Shown here: in pieces, positions 28,774 to 35,130 of the stretch | Layout of the letters: the number at the start of each line of letters is the position of its first letter | Position numbering within the stretch: position 1 is the stretch's first letter | IMG/VR virus record: IMGVR_UViG_3300031578_000179 | Coordinates: 1 to 35,130 of that record | Source of the DNA: a virus | Length of the DNA stretch: 35,130 nucleotides | Direction: 5' to 3' (one strand) | The notes under the pieces: model-generated | What the model saw: only the letters and a program-made list of their open reading frames with translations | The model's database searches: none | What the model was told of the DNA's origin: nothing | Program-made: the position numbers and the translations under genes

Positions 28774-29228
28774 TCAATTATGTATTTTTTCAATTCCCAT
28801 TCTTTCTATTTTTGCTTTATATAAGACTTCTACATCATCTATGAAATCAACAATTTCATCTAAGGGGATTGACATTATTTCGTTATATCCATAACCAAAA
28901 CCAATGGTAAATTTCTTTATTATTTCTTGCCAATCCCAGGGGTTAAATTTTTTGATGTTATCTTTTCTATATATTTATTGAATCCAGAGAAATCATTAAT
29001 TTCTTTCCTTACTCGGTCAATGTCTCCTATATCTAATAATTCATCGAATTCATCAATAGTCATTTTAAGATCAGGATTCCCCTTTTGTAAATTATAAAGA
29101 ATAACATAAGTATCAAAATCTAAAGCATCCAATTTATTTTCCGTTCTATATCTTTCCATCTTCTTAATATCTTTATTTTTTAATCGACTTATTATATATT
29201 CTTTATCACCAATTTTTACCTTAGCCAT
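28774..29228 (-). CDS. Tail assembly chaperone gpGT-like fusion via -1 frameshift
   Basis: A -1 slip at the AAATTTA site (28944-28950) after codon 93 of the 102-aa chaperone joins it to a second open frame reading NPWDWQEIIKKF and on to KIERMGIEKIHN, ending TGA at 28774-28776. The fusion is 151 aa. This is the standard gpG/gpGT arrangement of long-tailed phages, in which the extended form recruits the tape measure and tube. Here the tape measure gene follows. Confidence 0.75.
28920..29228 (-). CDS. Tail assembly chaperone gpG-like, unshifted product
   Basis: A 102-aa helical protein (MAKVKIGDKEYIISRLKNKD, then FDTYVILYNLQKGNPDL and MTIDEFDELLDIGDIDRVRK) in the position of gpG between tail tube and tape measure. 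The ATG at 29228 has AAGGAG upstream. It ends NLTPGIGKK at the slip site. It should coat the tape measure during tail assembly and is not in mature virions in known phages. Confidence 0.75.
   Translation of the reverse strand: MAKVKIGDKEYIISRLKNKDIKKMERYRTENKLDALDFDTYVILYNLQKGNPDLKMTIDEFDELLDIGDIDRVRKEINDFSGFNKYIEKITSKNLTPGIGKK
28944..28950 (-). promoter_or_regulatory. Programmed -1 frameshift site AAATTTA
   Basis: On the minus strand A AAT TTA in the zero frame of the chaperone fits the X-XXY-YYZ slippery pattern exactly (AAT at codon 94, TTA at 95). A second candidate, A AAA AAT, overlaps it just upstream. A 56-codon open frame continues in the -1 frame. Confidence 0.75.
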
Positions 29229-29315
29229 AATTACTCCTTCCTTTTGATATAATTCTTCAGAATACCCTCAAATCGCTAACCTGAATACCCTACATAATGA
29301 AATTTTACCTTACCC

Positions 29316-29332
29316 TTAGGGTTTTACCCTAA
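29316..29332 (-). other. Intergenic hairpin between tube and chaperone genes
   Basis: TTAGGGT (29316-29322) pairs with ACCCTAA (29326-29332) around a 3-nt loop. There is no long U run on the minus strand. It lies in the 120-bp gap below the highly expressed tube gene, where a partial terminator or mRNA-stabilising hairpin would fit. Confidence 0.5.
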
Positions 29333-29347
29333 AGTTTTATATTGTCA

Positions 29348-30820
29348 TCAGGCTGCATATTCCGCAGTGTCTTTAAGGTTGATCAGGGTTGCTAAAAGGG
29401 CATAACCAGCAGCGTCATATTTTGCTTTCCCGGTAACTGCACAGGTTAATCTTCCCGGGCCACCGATATTAATAGGATAGGCAAGATATCTAACTAATGG
29501 CAAATCAATTTGTAAAGTATAATAGACATCAGGCTCGGGAGTGGCATCACATACTGCACCCACAAGTTTGATCCGGAATTGTCGTTCTGTACCAAGAATA
29601 AAATAATCGTACTCGGTCCTGTTTACAAAATCGATGACAAAACTGACCGGTATGGTCCTGAATCCATCTCGAATAATCTTTCCGGGAATGGCAGTATTAT
29701 TTAAGAAATACTTGGCCACACATTTATTGTCCCAAGTCAAACTAAAACTTTCCAAGTCATTACATCTATTACCCGGGTCTGCTACTCCACCTATATAGAT
29801 TTTTGCATCTTGCCAAACAAAGGGCTTGGTAGCCTCAAGCGATAAACCTGTTTTCGATACACTGCCTATATTTTTAGCAATGATCCCGCAAGTGGCCTTT
29901 AAGACCTTGTCGGTAGTAGAGAAATTTAAGGCCAGAGTATTAACTATAGCCCCTAAAAACTGGAATGCATTTCCCTGATCCCTGTAAACCTCTAAAGTAT
30001 AAGGGTTAATTGGACAGTCTGCATGAAAATCGGTTGCCTGTCTGGGAGTAAATATGTGCTGTTTGGCAGTGGTAGAAGCCCCAGCTATCAAGTATCTTAT
30101 ATCATCAAGACGAACTTCAAAATCAGCTAATTCAATATGCATTATCAGTGCAACACTAATTACTGCGGCTAAATCCGTTGCATCGGTTATAACGACGGTG
30201 CATTCCTGCCAAACTCCAGCAGCTAATATAGGCACGTTCATATCTTCAAAAGCTTCGGGGGTATTAGCGCCGAGAGCATTCTCACTAACTCTTAAAACTA
30301 AGTCCCCATCAGCAGTAATTTTGGAACATTTTATCCAAAATTTAATATGAGTGGCACCCACCATATTTGCAGATACTATGAAAGAACCCAAGATATCATC
30401 AGGAGCTACGCTTGGAGTAACCTGCAATCTTGCTGAATATGTACCTTTCTTTTTATCATTAGGATCTACGCTGGCTACTACTCCTTCATCGGGTGTCCAG
30501 GCTGCCTCACAACTGCATAACTCGGTTTCGGTTGTTCCCGCAGCGGTTGCTTCTGCCGGTACATTTAAAGCACTACGCAAGATATGACCGATACTCGTCG
30601 GATGTGCTTCTATCACAACATCACCACCGAAAGATTTTTCTCCTTGGTATGATTTTGGCTCATCAAGTATCCCCCTTTGTGCAGCAGATAAAAGTTCTTC
30701 AATATTCTCGGTCAAAGTTTCACTGGCAAACGGTAAGAAAAGATCATTGGCCCCTGCTACTTTTTCGCCCCAAGTAGTCTCTTTTTTAATTCCTATGTGT
30801 CCTCTTGATCCTTGTGGCAT
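29348..30820 (-). CDS. Major tail tube protein with an inserted carbohydrate-binding-like domain
   Basis: A 490-aa protein. The start GSRGHIGIKKETTWGE and the later EVYRDQGNAFQFLGAIVNTL and LKATCGIIAK segments match Phage_tube_2-type tube proteins, usually about 300 aa. The extra length is mainly residues 101-247, a beta-sandwich-like block (THIKFWIKCSKITADGDLVL, then FEVRLDDIRYL) resembling CBM- or laminin-type jelly rolls. It would project from the tail surface. AAGGAG lies upstream. The start overlaps the end of the preceding small gene by 35 bp. Confidence 0.75.
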   Translation of the reverse strand: MPQGSRGHIGIKKETTWGEKVAGANDLFLPFASETLTENIEELLSAAQRGILDEPKSYQGEKSFGGDVVIEAHPTSIGHILRSALNVPAEATAAGTTETELCSCEAAWTPDEGVVASVDPNDKKKGTYSARLQVTPSVAPDDILGSFIVSANMVGATHIKFWIKCSKITADGDLVLRVSENALGANTPEAFEDMNVPILAAGVWQECTVVITDATDLAAVISVALIMHIELADFEVRLDDIRYLIAGASTTAKQHIFTPRQATDFHADCPINPYTLEVYRDQGNAFQFLGAIVNTLALNFSTTDKVLKATCGIIAKNIGSVSKTGLSLEATKPFVWQDAKIYIGGVADPGNRCNDLESFSLTWDNKCVAKYFLNNTAIPGKIIRDGFRTIPVSFVIDFVNRTEYDYFILGTERQFRIKLVGAVCDATPEPDVYYTLQIDLPLVRYLAYPINIGGPGRLTCAVTGKAKYDAAGYALLATLINLKDTAEYAA

Positions 30821-31007
30821 TATTTGTCAACTCCTTTCTTTTTATTTTTCTAACTTTTTTCTTTTTTTCTTTAACTAAATCGAAATATCCGGAATCTAGA
30901 TATTTTTTTGCCTTCTCTTCATCTCCGACTACTACAAATTGATCAGGCTGAAAAATACCGAATCCAACTACTTCTAATTCACTATTTCGATTATATTTTA
31001 ATAACAT
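30786..31007 (-). CDS. Small tail protein, 73 aa
   Basis: MLLKYNRNSELEVVGFGIFQ followed by PDQFVVVGDEEKAKKYLDSG and a basic tail rich in Lys and Arg. It lies between tail terminator and tube, the place of Mu gp38/DUF2635-type small proteins, but the match is positional only. It overlaps the tube start by 35 bp, and the basic tail is read over the tube start region. AAGGTGA lies upstream of ATG. Confidence 0.6.
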   Translation of the reverse strand: MLLKYNRNSELEVVGFGIFQPDQFVVVGDEEKAKKYLDSGYFDLVKEKKKKVRKIKRKELTNNATRIKRTHRN

Positions 31008-31022
31008 AAGATCACCTTCTTT

Positions 31023-31706
31023 TTATTCCCTGGTTACAAAGCTCTGCCTTAAAGTTATTTGCATATCTATCTCTACCCCCCTGAACGGATAAGAGCTAAA
31101 ATCAAATCTGGTATTCGGGAAGCTGAAATATAGACATTCGTTATCTAAATCAATGTGCCCGCCAAGAGCTTTCTTTATATCAAAATTTAAATCAAGAATA
31201 CCTTTAATAATATTGATGGTTAGAATATTTATAGTGGCTCCACTCCCACTCCCACCGGTTACCGCCAAACCGTTAGCCACAGCATAACCAGAACCTCCAT
31301 TTAAAAGAGTTACGGTTAAAATAACACCGGAACCATTAACAGTATTGACGGTTACCGTTCCAAGAGAACCGCCTGTCTGAACCACAGTGATAATATCCCC
31401 TTCGGTATATCCTGTTCCGCCAGATCCGAGTGATATCGTTTTAATGGTGGTATCCCCGACTATCTGTTTATCAACATCAAAGATCTTTATATAACCAAAT
31501 ATGGTTAGAGTAAAATTAATCTCCGTATTATGGGGCATAGTTACCGGCTCTTCCGGTGCATTGGTAGGCTCTAAGATAATACAGGGAAATAAATTTACCG
31601 GAATATCGTCCCGGGTCCCAGAATAAACCACTTTAATATAAGGGCTTAAAACACCATCCTCTTCTAAAATGGCTTTAATTTTATTCCAAATTGTCTCTAT
31701 TTTCAT
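31023..31706 (-). CDS. Tail terminator-like protein with Gly-rich insertion
   Basis: A 227-aa protein. Residues 1-86 (ILEEDGVLSPYIKVVYSGTR, then LFPCIILEP) and 163-227 look like a gpU/Mu gp37-type tail terminator domain. Residues 87-162 are a Gly/Thr/Val-rich insertion with two half-repeats, GGTGYTEGDIITVVQTGG and GGSGYAVANGLAVTGGSG, of a type found in phage fibres. It overlaps the preceding gpG-like gene by 4 bp. It should close the tail tube at the head-proximal end. Confidence 0.65.
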   Translation of the reverse strand: MKIETIWNKIKAILEEDGVLSPYIKVVYSGTRDDIPVNLFPCIILEPTNAPEEPVTMPHNTEINFTLTIFGYIKIFDVDKQIVGDTTIKTISLGSGGTGYTEGDIITVVQTGGSLGTVTVNTVNGSGVILTVTLLNGGSGYAVANGLAVTGGSGSGATINILTINIIKGILDLNFDIKKALGGHIDLDNECLYFSFPNTRFDFSSYPFRGVEIDMQITLRQSFVTRE

Positions 31707-32260
31707 CTGGTTATTTCCTCTAAATATTCGGTAAAGACTTTAACAATATTTGTTTTATCCTCTTTCTGGAAGAGTAAAAATTTACGCTGGGGTATCTTGG
31801 CCGTTCTGGCTTTTTGATGGACATGCATTGCGAAAACATCTTTGCCATCCGAAACCCAATGTAAGGCCTTCGCTTTTACCGGGTAGATATCCCTGGCTGG
31901 TATCTTAATTGAACCGCCTTCCTGGTGTATCTTCATATAACCAAGATTAGTTCCGATCTGGACTTTCTGATTAGAAACTACTTTATAGACAATAGATCCT
32001 TTTCCATGTCCGGTATCCTGCAGGATCTTTGCTCCTTTTCCTTCTTTTCTCCGCATAGCTATAGTCATGGGGCTAAGCGGGGCCCATTTTTTAGGCCTAC
32101 CTTCTGCTCTAAAGTTTTTATCGATAGAGCTTAACATTAAAATCCCGCATCGCTTTAAAGGAATCCTGAGATCCTTAGCTTTATTACCGGCCTTTTTTAA
32201 TAAAGCCTTTACCTTCTCATCGTTTTTAATTTCATAACTGATTAATGCTCCGTTAGCCAT
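31703..32260 (-). CDS. Mu gpG-like virion morphogenesis protein
   Basis: A 185-aa protein resembling the Phage_tail_S / Mu gpG family: FRAEGRPKKWAPLSPMTIAM, then ILQDTGHGKGSIVY, GYMKIHQEGGSIKIPARDI and IPQRKFLLF. In Mu this protein joins head completion and tail attachment. It overlaps DUF1320 upstream by 8 bp and the tail terminator downstream by 4 bp, so all three are translationally coupled. Confidence 0.8.
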   Translation of the reverse strand: MANGALISYEIKNDEKVKALLKKAGNKAKDLRIPLKRCGILMLSSIDKNFRAEGRPKKWAPLSPMTIAMRRKEGKGAKILQDTGHGKGSIVYKVVSNQKVQIGTNLGYMKIHQEGGSIKIPARDIYPVKAKALHWVSDGKDVFAMHVHQKARTAKIPQRKFLLFQKEDKTNIVKVFTEYLEEITR

Positions 32261-32699
32261 TAGCTAAATCCTCTAATTTATTAGGATCAATCCCCCAGTC
32301 AGTTTCATCCCTTTCATCAAAGGTCCTTTTATAGTCTTTTGTGGTAGATTGAATTGCCCCCACATCTACGGTAATACCTTCAATCTGTTTTCTACCTTCG
32401 GCAATTTCTTTAAGGGTATCTTTTGCCTCTTTGTATCGGTCAATCCATTCATTGGTGCTCGGCATCTTCCCCGAATACAGGCCTCGCATAACATAATAAG
32501 AGGCAATATCCTCAGCCAAAGATTTTATTATAGCCGGGATAGTCTCCAGGGCATCAAGGGCAGCCAACAGATCAGATGAAAAGGCTGCCCTTATTTCTGC
32601 ATCAGCTTTAATAATAGCCTTAGCCAATAGTGCAACAGGTACGTTGGTTGCTTCCATATTCAAATTAGTTAATACGTCAGTGGTTATACAAAAAGCCAT
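32253..32699 (-). CDS. DUF1320 head-tail connector (Mu gp36-like)
   Basis: A 148-aa helical protein with the DUF1320 pattern: CITTDVLTNLN at the start, AKAIIKADAEIRAAF and LAEDIASYYVMRGLY in the middle, and a C-terminal DERDETDWGIDP. Family members form connector rings between portal and tail. AGGAGAGG lies upstream. The start follows the beta-helix gene by 60 bp. Confidence 0.78.
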   Translation of the reverse strand: MAFCITTDVLTNLNMEATNVPVALLAKAIIKADAEIRAAFSSDLLAALDALETIPAIIKSLAEDIASYYVMRGLYSGKMPSTNEWIDRYKEAKDTLKEIAEGRKQIEGITVDVGAIQSTTKDYKRTFDERDETDWGIDPNKLEDLANG

Positions 32700-32759
32700 T
32701 TATACCTCTCCTATTTATTTTAGTGACGTTCACAAAAACACGCCGCAAAGCCTTTAATT

Positions 32760-33704
32760 TTAACTTCCAACATCTTCTATTGCACCAATTTCGCCTTCTA
32801 CAACGTGATTATCTACACACATCCATTGCGCCCGGTTTGTAGAATAACCACTGGCAAAATAGATTGCATCAGCAGCAGATATCCAATTATGGATAATTTG
32901 TATATACCACTGATTATTTGTATCCATAAGTTTAATTCCATAAGCCATTTGATCTTCCGCTACTGGGTCATTCTTACAAATAACATTATCTTTAATTAGC
33001 ATTTGATAACAAGTGGTTGAAGGATGGCAAATTATGATCCCAGCAGTTTTAGCGTTAATGTGATTGCCTATAATGTCTCCTTTTGTAGAAACAGGTCCAT
33101 CCATTTGAATACCGGTTACACATAGAGGATTGCCGACAAATTTGCAATTTATCACTTTAAAATTAGCTATACTTCCAATTTGTAATCCTATAGTAGGAGT
33201 AGCTTTTAATGAACCATCAAATATGCAATTATGAAATTCAATTCCATGAGAGTCATCACAAACCCTGAAACATGGTATAGATGCAGTATTTGTAAGGAAC
33301 GTAAAATTAAATATACGAGTATTTTTTGTAGCAACAGCAATAGAATGAGTTCCTTTAATTGATATTAGTCCAGAATATCCATTACCACATCCAATCACAT
33401 CAGTTTGTGCTGGTAAAGTAGTTATATCTTCGGCAAAACCATCCCAGGCATCACTCATTCCACCTACATATATTCTATTTCTAAATCTTTCATTCCCAGA
33501 TTTAGCAATATAAGCATTGCTTGCAGCAAAAGCAGCAGCTAAAGTTGTAAAAGCATTCTTCCAATTTAACCCATTAGAATTGTTTCCAGTCAGACTAACA
33601 AAATAAGTCTTTCCAGCAATTGGGTAAACTCCACCAAAAAATTCAATTCCCCCCACTGATAAAGCTGGAAATGCTCCTCTTCTATAAAATTTATCAATAC
33701 CCAT
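32760..33704 (-). CDS. Right-handed beta-helix protein in the head module
   Basis: A 314-aa protein. Residues 25-60 have the TYFVSLTGNNSNGLNWKNAF lead-in typical of pectate-lyase-fold proteins, and residues 80-310 are repeated short strands with Asn and Cys ladders (IRNFT-like, HGIEFHNCIF, FKVINCKFVG, MLIKDNVICK, IHNWISAADAI). No catalytic triad is evident. Such folds usually form tailspikes or depolymerases, yet this gene lies between the major capsid and connector genes. It may be a capsid-attached fibre or adhesin. AGGAG lies upstream of ATG. Confidence 0.7.
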   Translation of the reverse strand: MGIDKFYRRGAFPALSVGGIEFFGGVYPIAGKTYFVSLTGNNSNGLNWKNAFTTLAAAFAASNAYIAKSGNERFRNRIYVGGMSDAWDGFAEDITTLPAQTDVIGCGNGYSGLISIKGTHSIAVATKNTRIFNFTFLTNTASIPCFRVCDDSHGIEFHNCIFDGSLKATPTIGLQIGSIANFKVINCKFVGNPLCVTGIQMDGPVSTKGDIIGNHINAKTAGIIICHPSTTCYQMLIKDNVICKNDPVAEDQMAYGIKLMDTNNQWYIQIIHNWISAADAIYFASGYSTNRAQWMCVDNHVVEGEIGAIEDVGS

Positions 33705-33737
33705 AATATTAAATCTCCTTTCTTTTATAATCTTTTA

Positions 33738-33762
33738 AGAGGGGGGCAATTATCCCCCCTCT
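33738..33762 (-). terminator. Strong hairpin downstream of the major capsid gene
   Basis: Perfect 9-bp stem AGAGGGGGG (33738-33746) with CCCCCCTCT (33754-33762) around a 7-nt loop. Only UUAAAAG follows on the minus strand, so it is a partial terminator or an mRNA 3-prime stabiliser, commonly seen after capsid genes. Confidence 0.6.
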
Positions 33763-33782
33763 GTTGTTATATCTTTAGTTGT

Positions 33783-34697
33783 TTAAGTTATACAAGCCTT
33801 CATCAAGTAACTACAATCGACCGAAACTAATTTCTCATCGACTATCATTGAAGGCTCAAACCAATCACTATGTTTTACTTCTATCCGGGCCCTGCGAGTT
33901 ATATTTTGTCCAACCTTAAAGGTATAACCTAGAGAGAATTTTTTGATTCCGGGTCTTGGTTCTACATAAGCAAGTAGAGCATGTTTGCCCCACATATAAC
34001 CATAAATCGCAGTCTGTCCCTCTTTTTTGGTGTTATACCCGGCAGCACCGATTATTACTTTATCTACTTCAAATATTGAAGCCATAAGTTCAGCAGTAAC
34101 TACACCTTTTTGGACATATTTAATCCGGTCTAAAATATCAGGATGGTGTTTTAATTGGTCATAAACTTGTACACCCAATAATAATGTATTCGGATATCTG
34201 AATATCCTGCTATGGACATCCTGTTTCCCGGTTTCAATATCAGCAATAGGATTAGAATTGGTATAATCTTCCCATTTAGTGGTAATGGTAGCATTATGAG
34301 TCATGCCTGCCCCAGTCAATAAATCGACTATTCTTTTTTCCTGGGCAAGTTCAATAATATCAGTTAAAAATTCTACGGTATCTACTTCTAAATTTATGGG
34401 CTTATCAGCATTATTTTTCTCTCGATCATCTATCAAATCATTTAGAGCATGTTCCTCGCATTGATAAGTCCCGGTTGTTACTTTCCAATCCACAGTCTTT
34501 GATTCGGTCTTAGGAGCCCTCAAAGTTACAGGAATCCTAAATCTATCTGCTTTAGAATCATATTTATAATATTTATCACTTTCTTTTTTAACCGGCACAA
34601 CCGGCAATAATTGCAATCCCACATAAGCAGCATTGCTATATTTTTGAGAAATATTACTTAAAATTGCGTCAATGTGAACATTTTCAACTTCTGGCAT
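33783..34697 (-). CDS. Major capsid protein
   Basis: A 304-aa protein resembling Mu-type/HK97-fold major capsid proteins: YVGLQLLPVVPVKKESDKYY, KTVDWKVTTGTYQCEEHALN, a DIIELAQEKRIVDLLTGAGM helix, FRYPNTLLLGVQVYDQLKHH and the C-terminal SDWFEPSMIVDEKLVSVDCS. It follows the DUF2190 pair and is followed by a strong hairpin as expected of a highly expressed gene. AGGAGTTG lies upstream. It forms the capsid shell. Confidence 0.85.
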   Translation of the reverse strand: MPEVENVHIDAILSNISQKYSNAAYVGLQLLPVVPVKKESDKYYKYDSKADRFRIPVTLRAPKTESKTVDWKVTTGTYQCEEHALNDLIDDREKNNADKPINLEVDTVEFLTDIIELAQEKRIVDLLTGAGMTHNATITTKWEDYTNSNPIADIETGKQDVHSRIFRYPNTLLLGVQVYDQLKHHPDILDRIKYVQKGVVTAELMASIFEVDKVIIGAAGYNTKKEGQTAIYGYMWGKHALLAYVEPRPGIKKFSLGYTFKVGQNITRRARIEVKHSDWFEPSMIVDEKLVSVDCSYLMKACIT

Positions 34698-34734
34698 TTA
34701 ATTTCAACTCCTTTCTTTTTTAATATTTATTTTA

Positions 34735-35112
34735 TTATGTTACGGCATAATACATATGAGTTAATAAAACTTCTACGATATCATTTTGAAGGGTAGCCGC
34801 TTCCAGATCTATTGCTCCGGCATAATCCTCATCGGCAGTAACTGGAGTGCCAGCCCCACCGGCAATAGACTTTATAGGAACCCCTTCATCAACTGCCGCA
34901 TCCATTACTAATTTACTTGTTCCCAATACTCTTACCCTGGCAGCTTTACCAACAGCAGGAGTATTTTGCAAAATACCAATAGACACTCCACCGGCACCGC
35001 AAACAATGGCAGTACCATCAGTATGAAGTGTTATAAAATGATATTGTTGTGCAGCAAGAGTTGTTGCACCGCAAACTAAAGTTATATCTAAAGCTCCAAC
35101 AGCCTGAGACAT
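34735..35112 (-). CDS. DUF2190-like capsid decoration protein, copy B
   Basis: A 125-aa paralogue of the gene at 139-522, which precedes it on the circular map. Shared segments are MSQAVG, LDIT, QYHFITL, VSIGILQNTP and ARVRVLGTSKLVM; the region after that differs (AAVDEGVPIKSIAGGAG here). GGAAGTGA lies upstream of ATG 35112. It is immediately upstream of the major capsid gene, so a role on the capsid is likely. Confidence 0.75.
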   Translation of the reverse strand: MSQAVGALDITLVCGATTLAAQQYHFITLHTDGTAIVCGAGGVSIGILQNTPAVGKAARVRVLGTSKLVMDAAVDEGVPIKSIAGGAGTPVTADEDYAGAIDLEAATLQNDIVEVLLTHMYYAVT

Positions 35113-35130
35113 AAAAAATCACTTCCTTTC
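35004..35130. repeat. 127-bp terminal direct repeat (circle junction), right copy
   Basis: Exact copy of bases 1-127. Joining the two copies restores a continuous late operon: the DUF2190 gene at 139-522 is followed on the minus strand by the second DUF2190 gene at 34735-35112 and then the capsid gene. Confidence 0.95.

Noticed and set aside
1-35130. tRNA or rRNA genes
   Set aside because: No cloverleaf or rRNA-like conserved sequence was noticed on either strand; a dedicated search was not possible here.

Overview
The window is a complete, AT-rich tailed-phage genome. The first 127 bases (1-127) recur exactly as the last 127 (35004-35130), so the molecule closes into a circle of 35,003 bp. 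It carries a full head, tail, lysis, replication and control gene set. The head genes are Mu-like (portal fused to a MuF domain, protease/scaffold gene, DUF1320 and gpG homologues), but the large terminase is of the Terminase_1 type and there is no transposase. No sheath gene is visible, so I infer a siphovirus-like particle. A small tyrosine recombinase and an HTH protein suggest a temperate or plasmid-prophage lifestyle. Consensus Shine-Dalgarno sites, sigma-70-like promoters, lipoproteins and an M15 endolysin point to a low-GC bacterial host (Firmicutes or a similar anaerobe); the sequence does not fix the host.

Almost every gene is on the minus strand, so the functional order runs from high to low coordinates. 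A promoter at 6617-6645 starts the late region: two small genes, a 57-aa ORF, the large terminase (4275-5801), a second promoter and terminator/antiterminator-like leader (4094-4236), portal-MuF, ChaB-protease with a nested scaffold start, and two DUF2190 paralogues. Across the circle junction come the major capsid protein (33783-34697), a beta-helix protein, connectors, tail terminator, tail tube, a tail chaperone with a -1 frameshift, tape measure, baseplate hub, spike-like proteins, fibre proteins, and the lysis genes (BhlA-like holin, M15 endolysin, micro-membrane peptide, holin). A strong terminator at 17672-17706 ends this unit.

The early/accessory unit starts at a promoter at 17454-17482. 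It contains a membrane zinc-ribbon protein, a ribbon-helix-helix-like protein, an HTH protein with its own near-consensus promoter, an HNH nuclease, two surface lipoproteins, a 3D-domain protein, a methyltransferase, three micro-membrane peptides, the replication initiator (with iterons inside the gene), a helicase loader, a run of small translationally coupled genes, a Com-like zinc finger, a repeat-rich control or attachment region (7859-8517), the recombinase, and an AT-rich degenerate tandem repeat (6950-7190).

The most interesting signal is one plus-strand gene lying against the tail operon, between the tail chaperone and the tape measure (28614-28769). It has its own extended -10 promoter and AGGAGG site and encodes a 51-aa single-pass membrane peptide. 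Its tail, GGGGGASAFSETIDN, nearly copies a segment of the neighbouring tape measure protein, GGGGGAGAFADTIDN. I propose a moron that mimics the tape measure, possibly for superinfection exclusion; the function is inference. Other notable points are replication iterons read in two different frames of the initiator gene, a -1 frameshift with its extension, extra domains in the tail tube and tail terminator, signal-peptide-bearing fibre-region proteins, and several structured RNA leaders.
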